A stretch of 64,000 nucleotides of DNA, taken from NCBI GenBank assembly GCA_019056805.1, contig DXJG01000002.1, forward strand, positions 544,515 to 608,514, written 5' to 3'. Below, in pieces: positions 63,943-64,000 of this stretch. The position numbers were made by a program, and so were the translations under genes. Numbering within the stretch: the first letter of the stretch is position 1; each line of letters starts with the position of its first letter. The notes beneath the pieces were generated by a model. It had not been told where the DNA came from. It did not search any database and saw only the letters and a list, made by a program, of their open reading frames with translations. The DNA is from Candidatus Baldrarchaeota archaeon. GTDB lineage: Archaea > Asgardarchaeota > Baldrarchaeia > Baldrarchaeales > DXJG01.

Positions 63943-64000
63943 ACCGCACACCTTAACAACTAGCCTACTACCAACGAACTAAATAATAATATGCAAATGC

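Noticed and set aside
1..64000. tRNA and rRNA genes, insertion sequences, attachment sites
   Set aside because: I looked for T-loop-like GTTCRA sequences, transposase motifs and flanking direct repeats and found none that hold up by eye. A covariance-model scan was not possible.

Overview
This is an AT-rich archaeal chromosome segment. Archaeal markers include deoxyhypusine synthase, the archaeal GTP cyclohydrolase MptA, ribose-1,5-bisphosphate isomerase, ADP-forming acyl-CoA synthetase, TrpB2, a stand-alone AsnRS-like asparagine synthetase, archaeal GltB-like protein, TATA-like promoters, and frequent TTG/GTG starts behind GGTG/GGAGG ribosome sites. A Ras/Rab-like GTPase and two longin/roadblock-like proteins point to a TACK lineage (Bathyarchaeia would fit) or an Asgard lineage. 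There is no rRNA gene to settle it, and I found no tRNA gene.

Layout. 1-6.5 kb: membrane proteins, a cupin, a PP-loop ATPase, DUF169, a CaiB-type CoA-transferase and a roadblock-like/winged-helix protein. 6.5-15.3 kb: an accessory region with broken genes: a DUF2139-like protein, a frameshifted vapB with a vapC stub, a HEPN-MNT pair, an N-terminal Cas6 remnant, a lone CRISPR-repeat-like sequence, an ArsR-type membrane regulator beside an acidic cell-surface protein, and a frameshifted CARF-wHTH regulator divergent from a 38-residue signal-peptide-like ORF. Three evenly spaced AACNGTT boxes lie between those last two. The flanks have opposite strand composition: the + strand is A/C-rich on the left and T/G-rich on the right.

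15.5-31 kb: a two-part wHTH regulator, then DUF998, a SAM methyltransferase and a fused HgcA-HgcB-like corrinoid/ferredoxin membrane protein. After these come GMP synthase, the asparagine synthetase/GltB-like pair, an M28-like protein with altered active-site residues, ADP-forming acyl-CoA synthetase coupled to a BioD-DRTGG protein, a class II glutamine amidotransferase and a flavodoxin. 31-41.8 kb: membrane proteins, DUF362 ferredoxin, transporters, deoxyhypusine synthase, a frameshifted KaiC-like ATPase, HypB and glyoxylate reductase.

41.9-64 kb: two-subunit serine dehydratase, small GTPase, TrpB2, longin-like protein, the pterin genes mptA and PTPS with a second DUF362 ferredoxin, two Opp-type permeases without the rest of an ABC system, an MFS protein, an M48 protease, a complete ECF transporter (S component, fused double ATPase, EcfT) with two extra membrane proteins, and a nucleoside phosphorylase divergent from ribose-1,5-bisphosphate isomerase (pentose-bisphosphate route). 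An FAD/NAD oxidoreductase closes the window. Three genes (vapB, CARF-wHTH, KaiC-like) are each restored by adding one A to an A run, so either the assembly has homopolymer errors or these loci are decaying.
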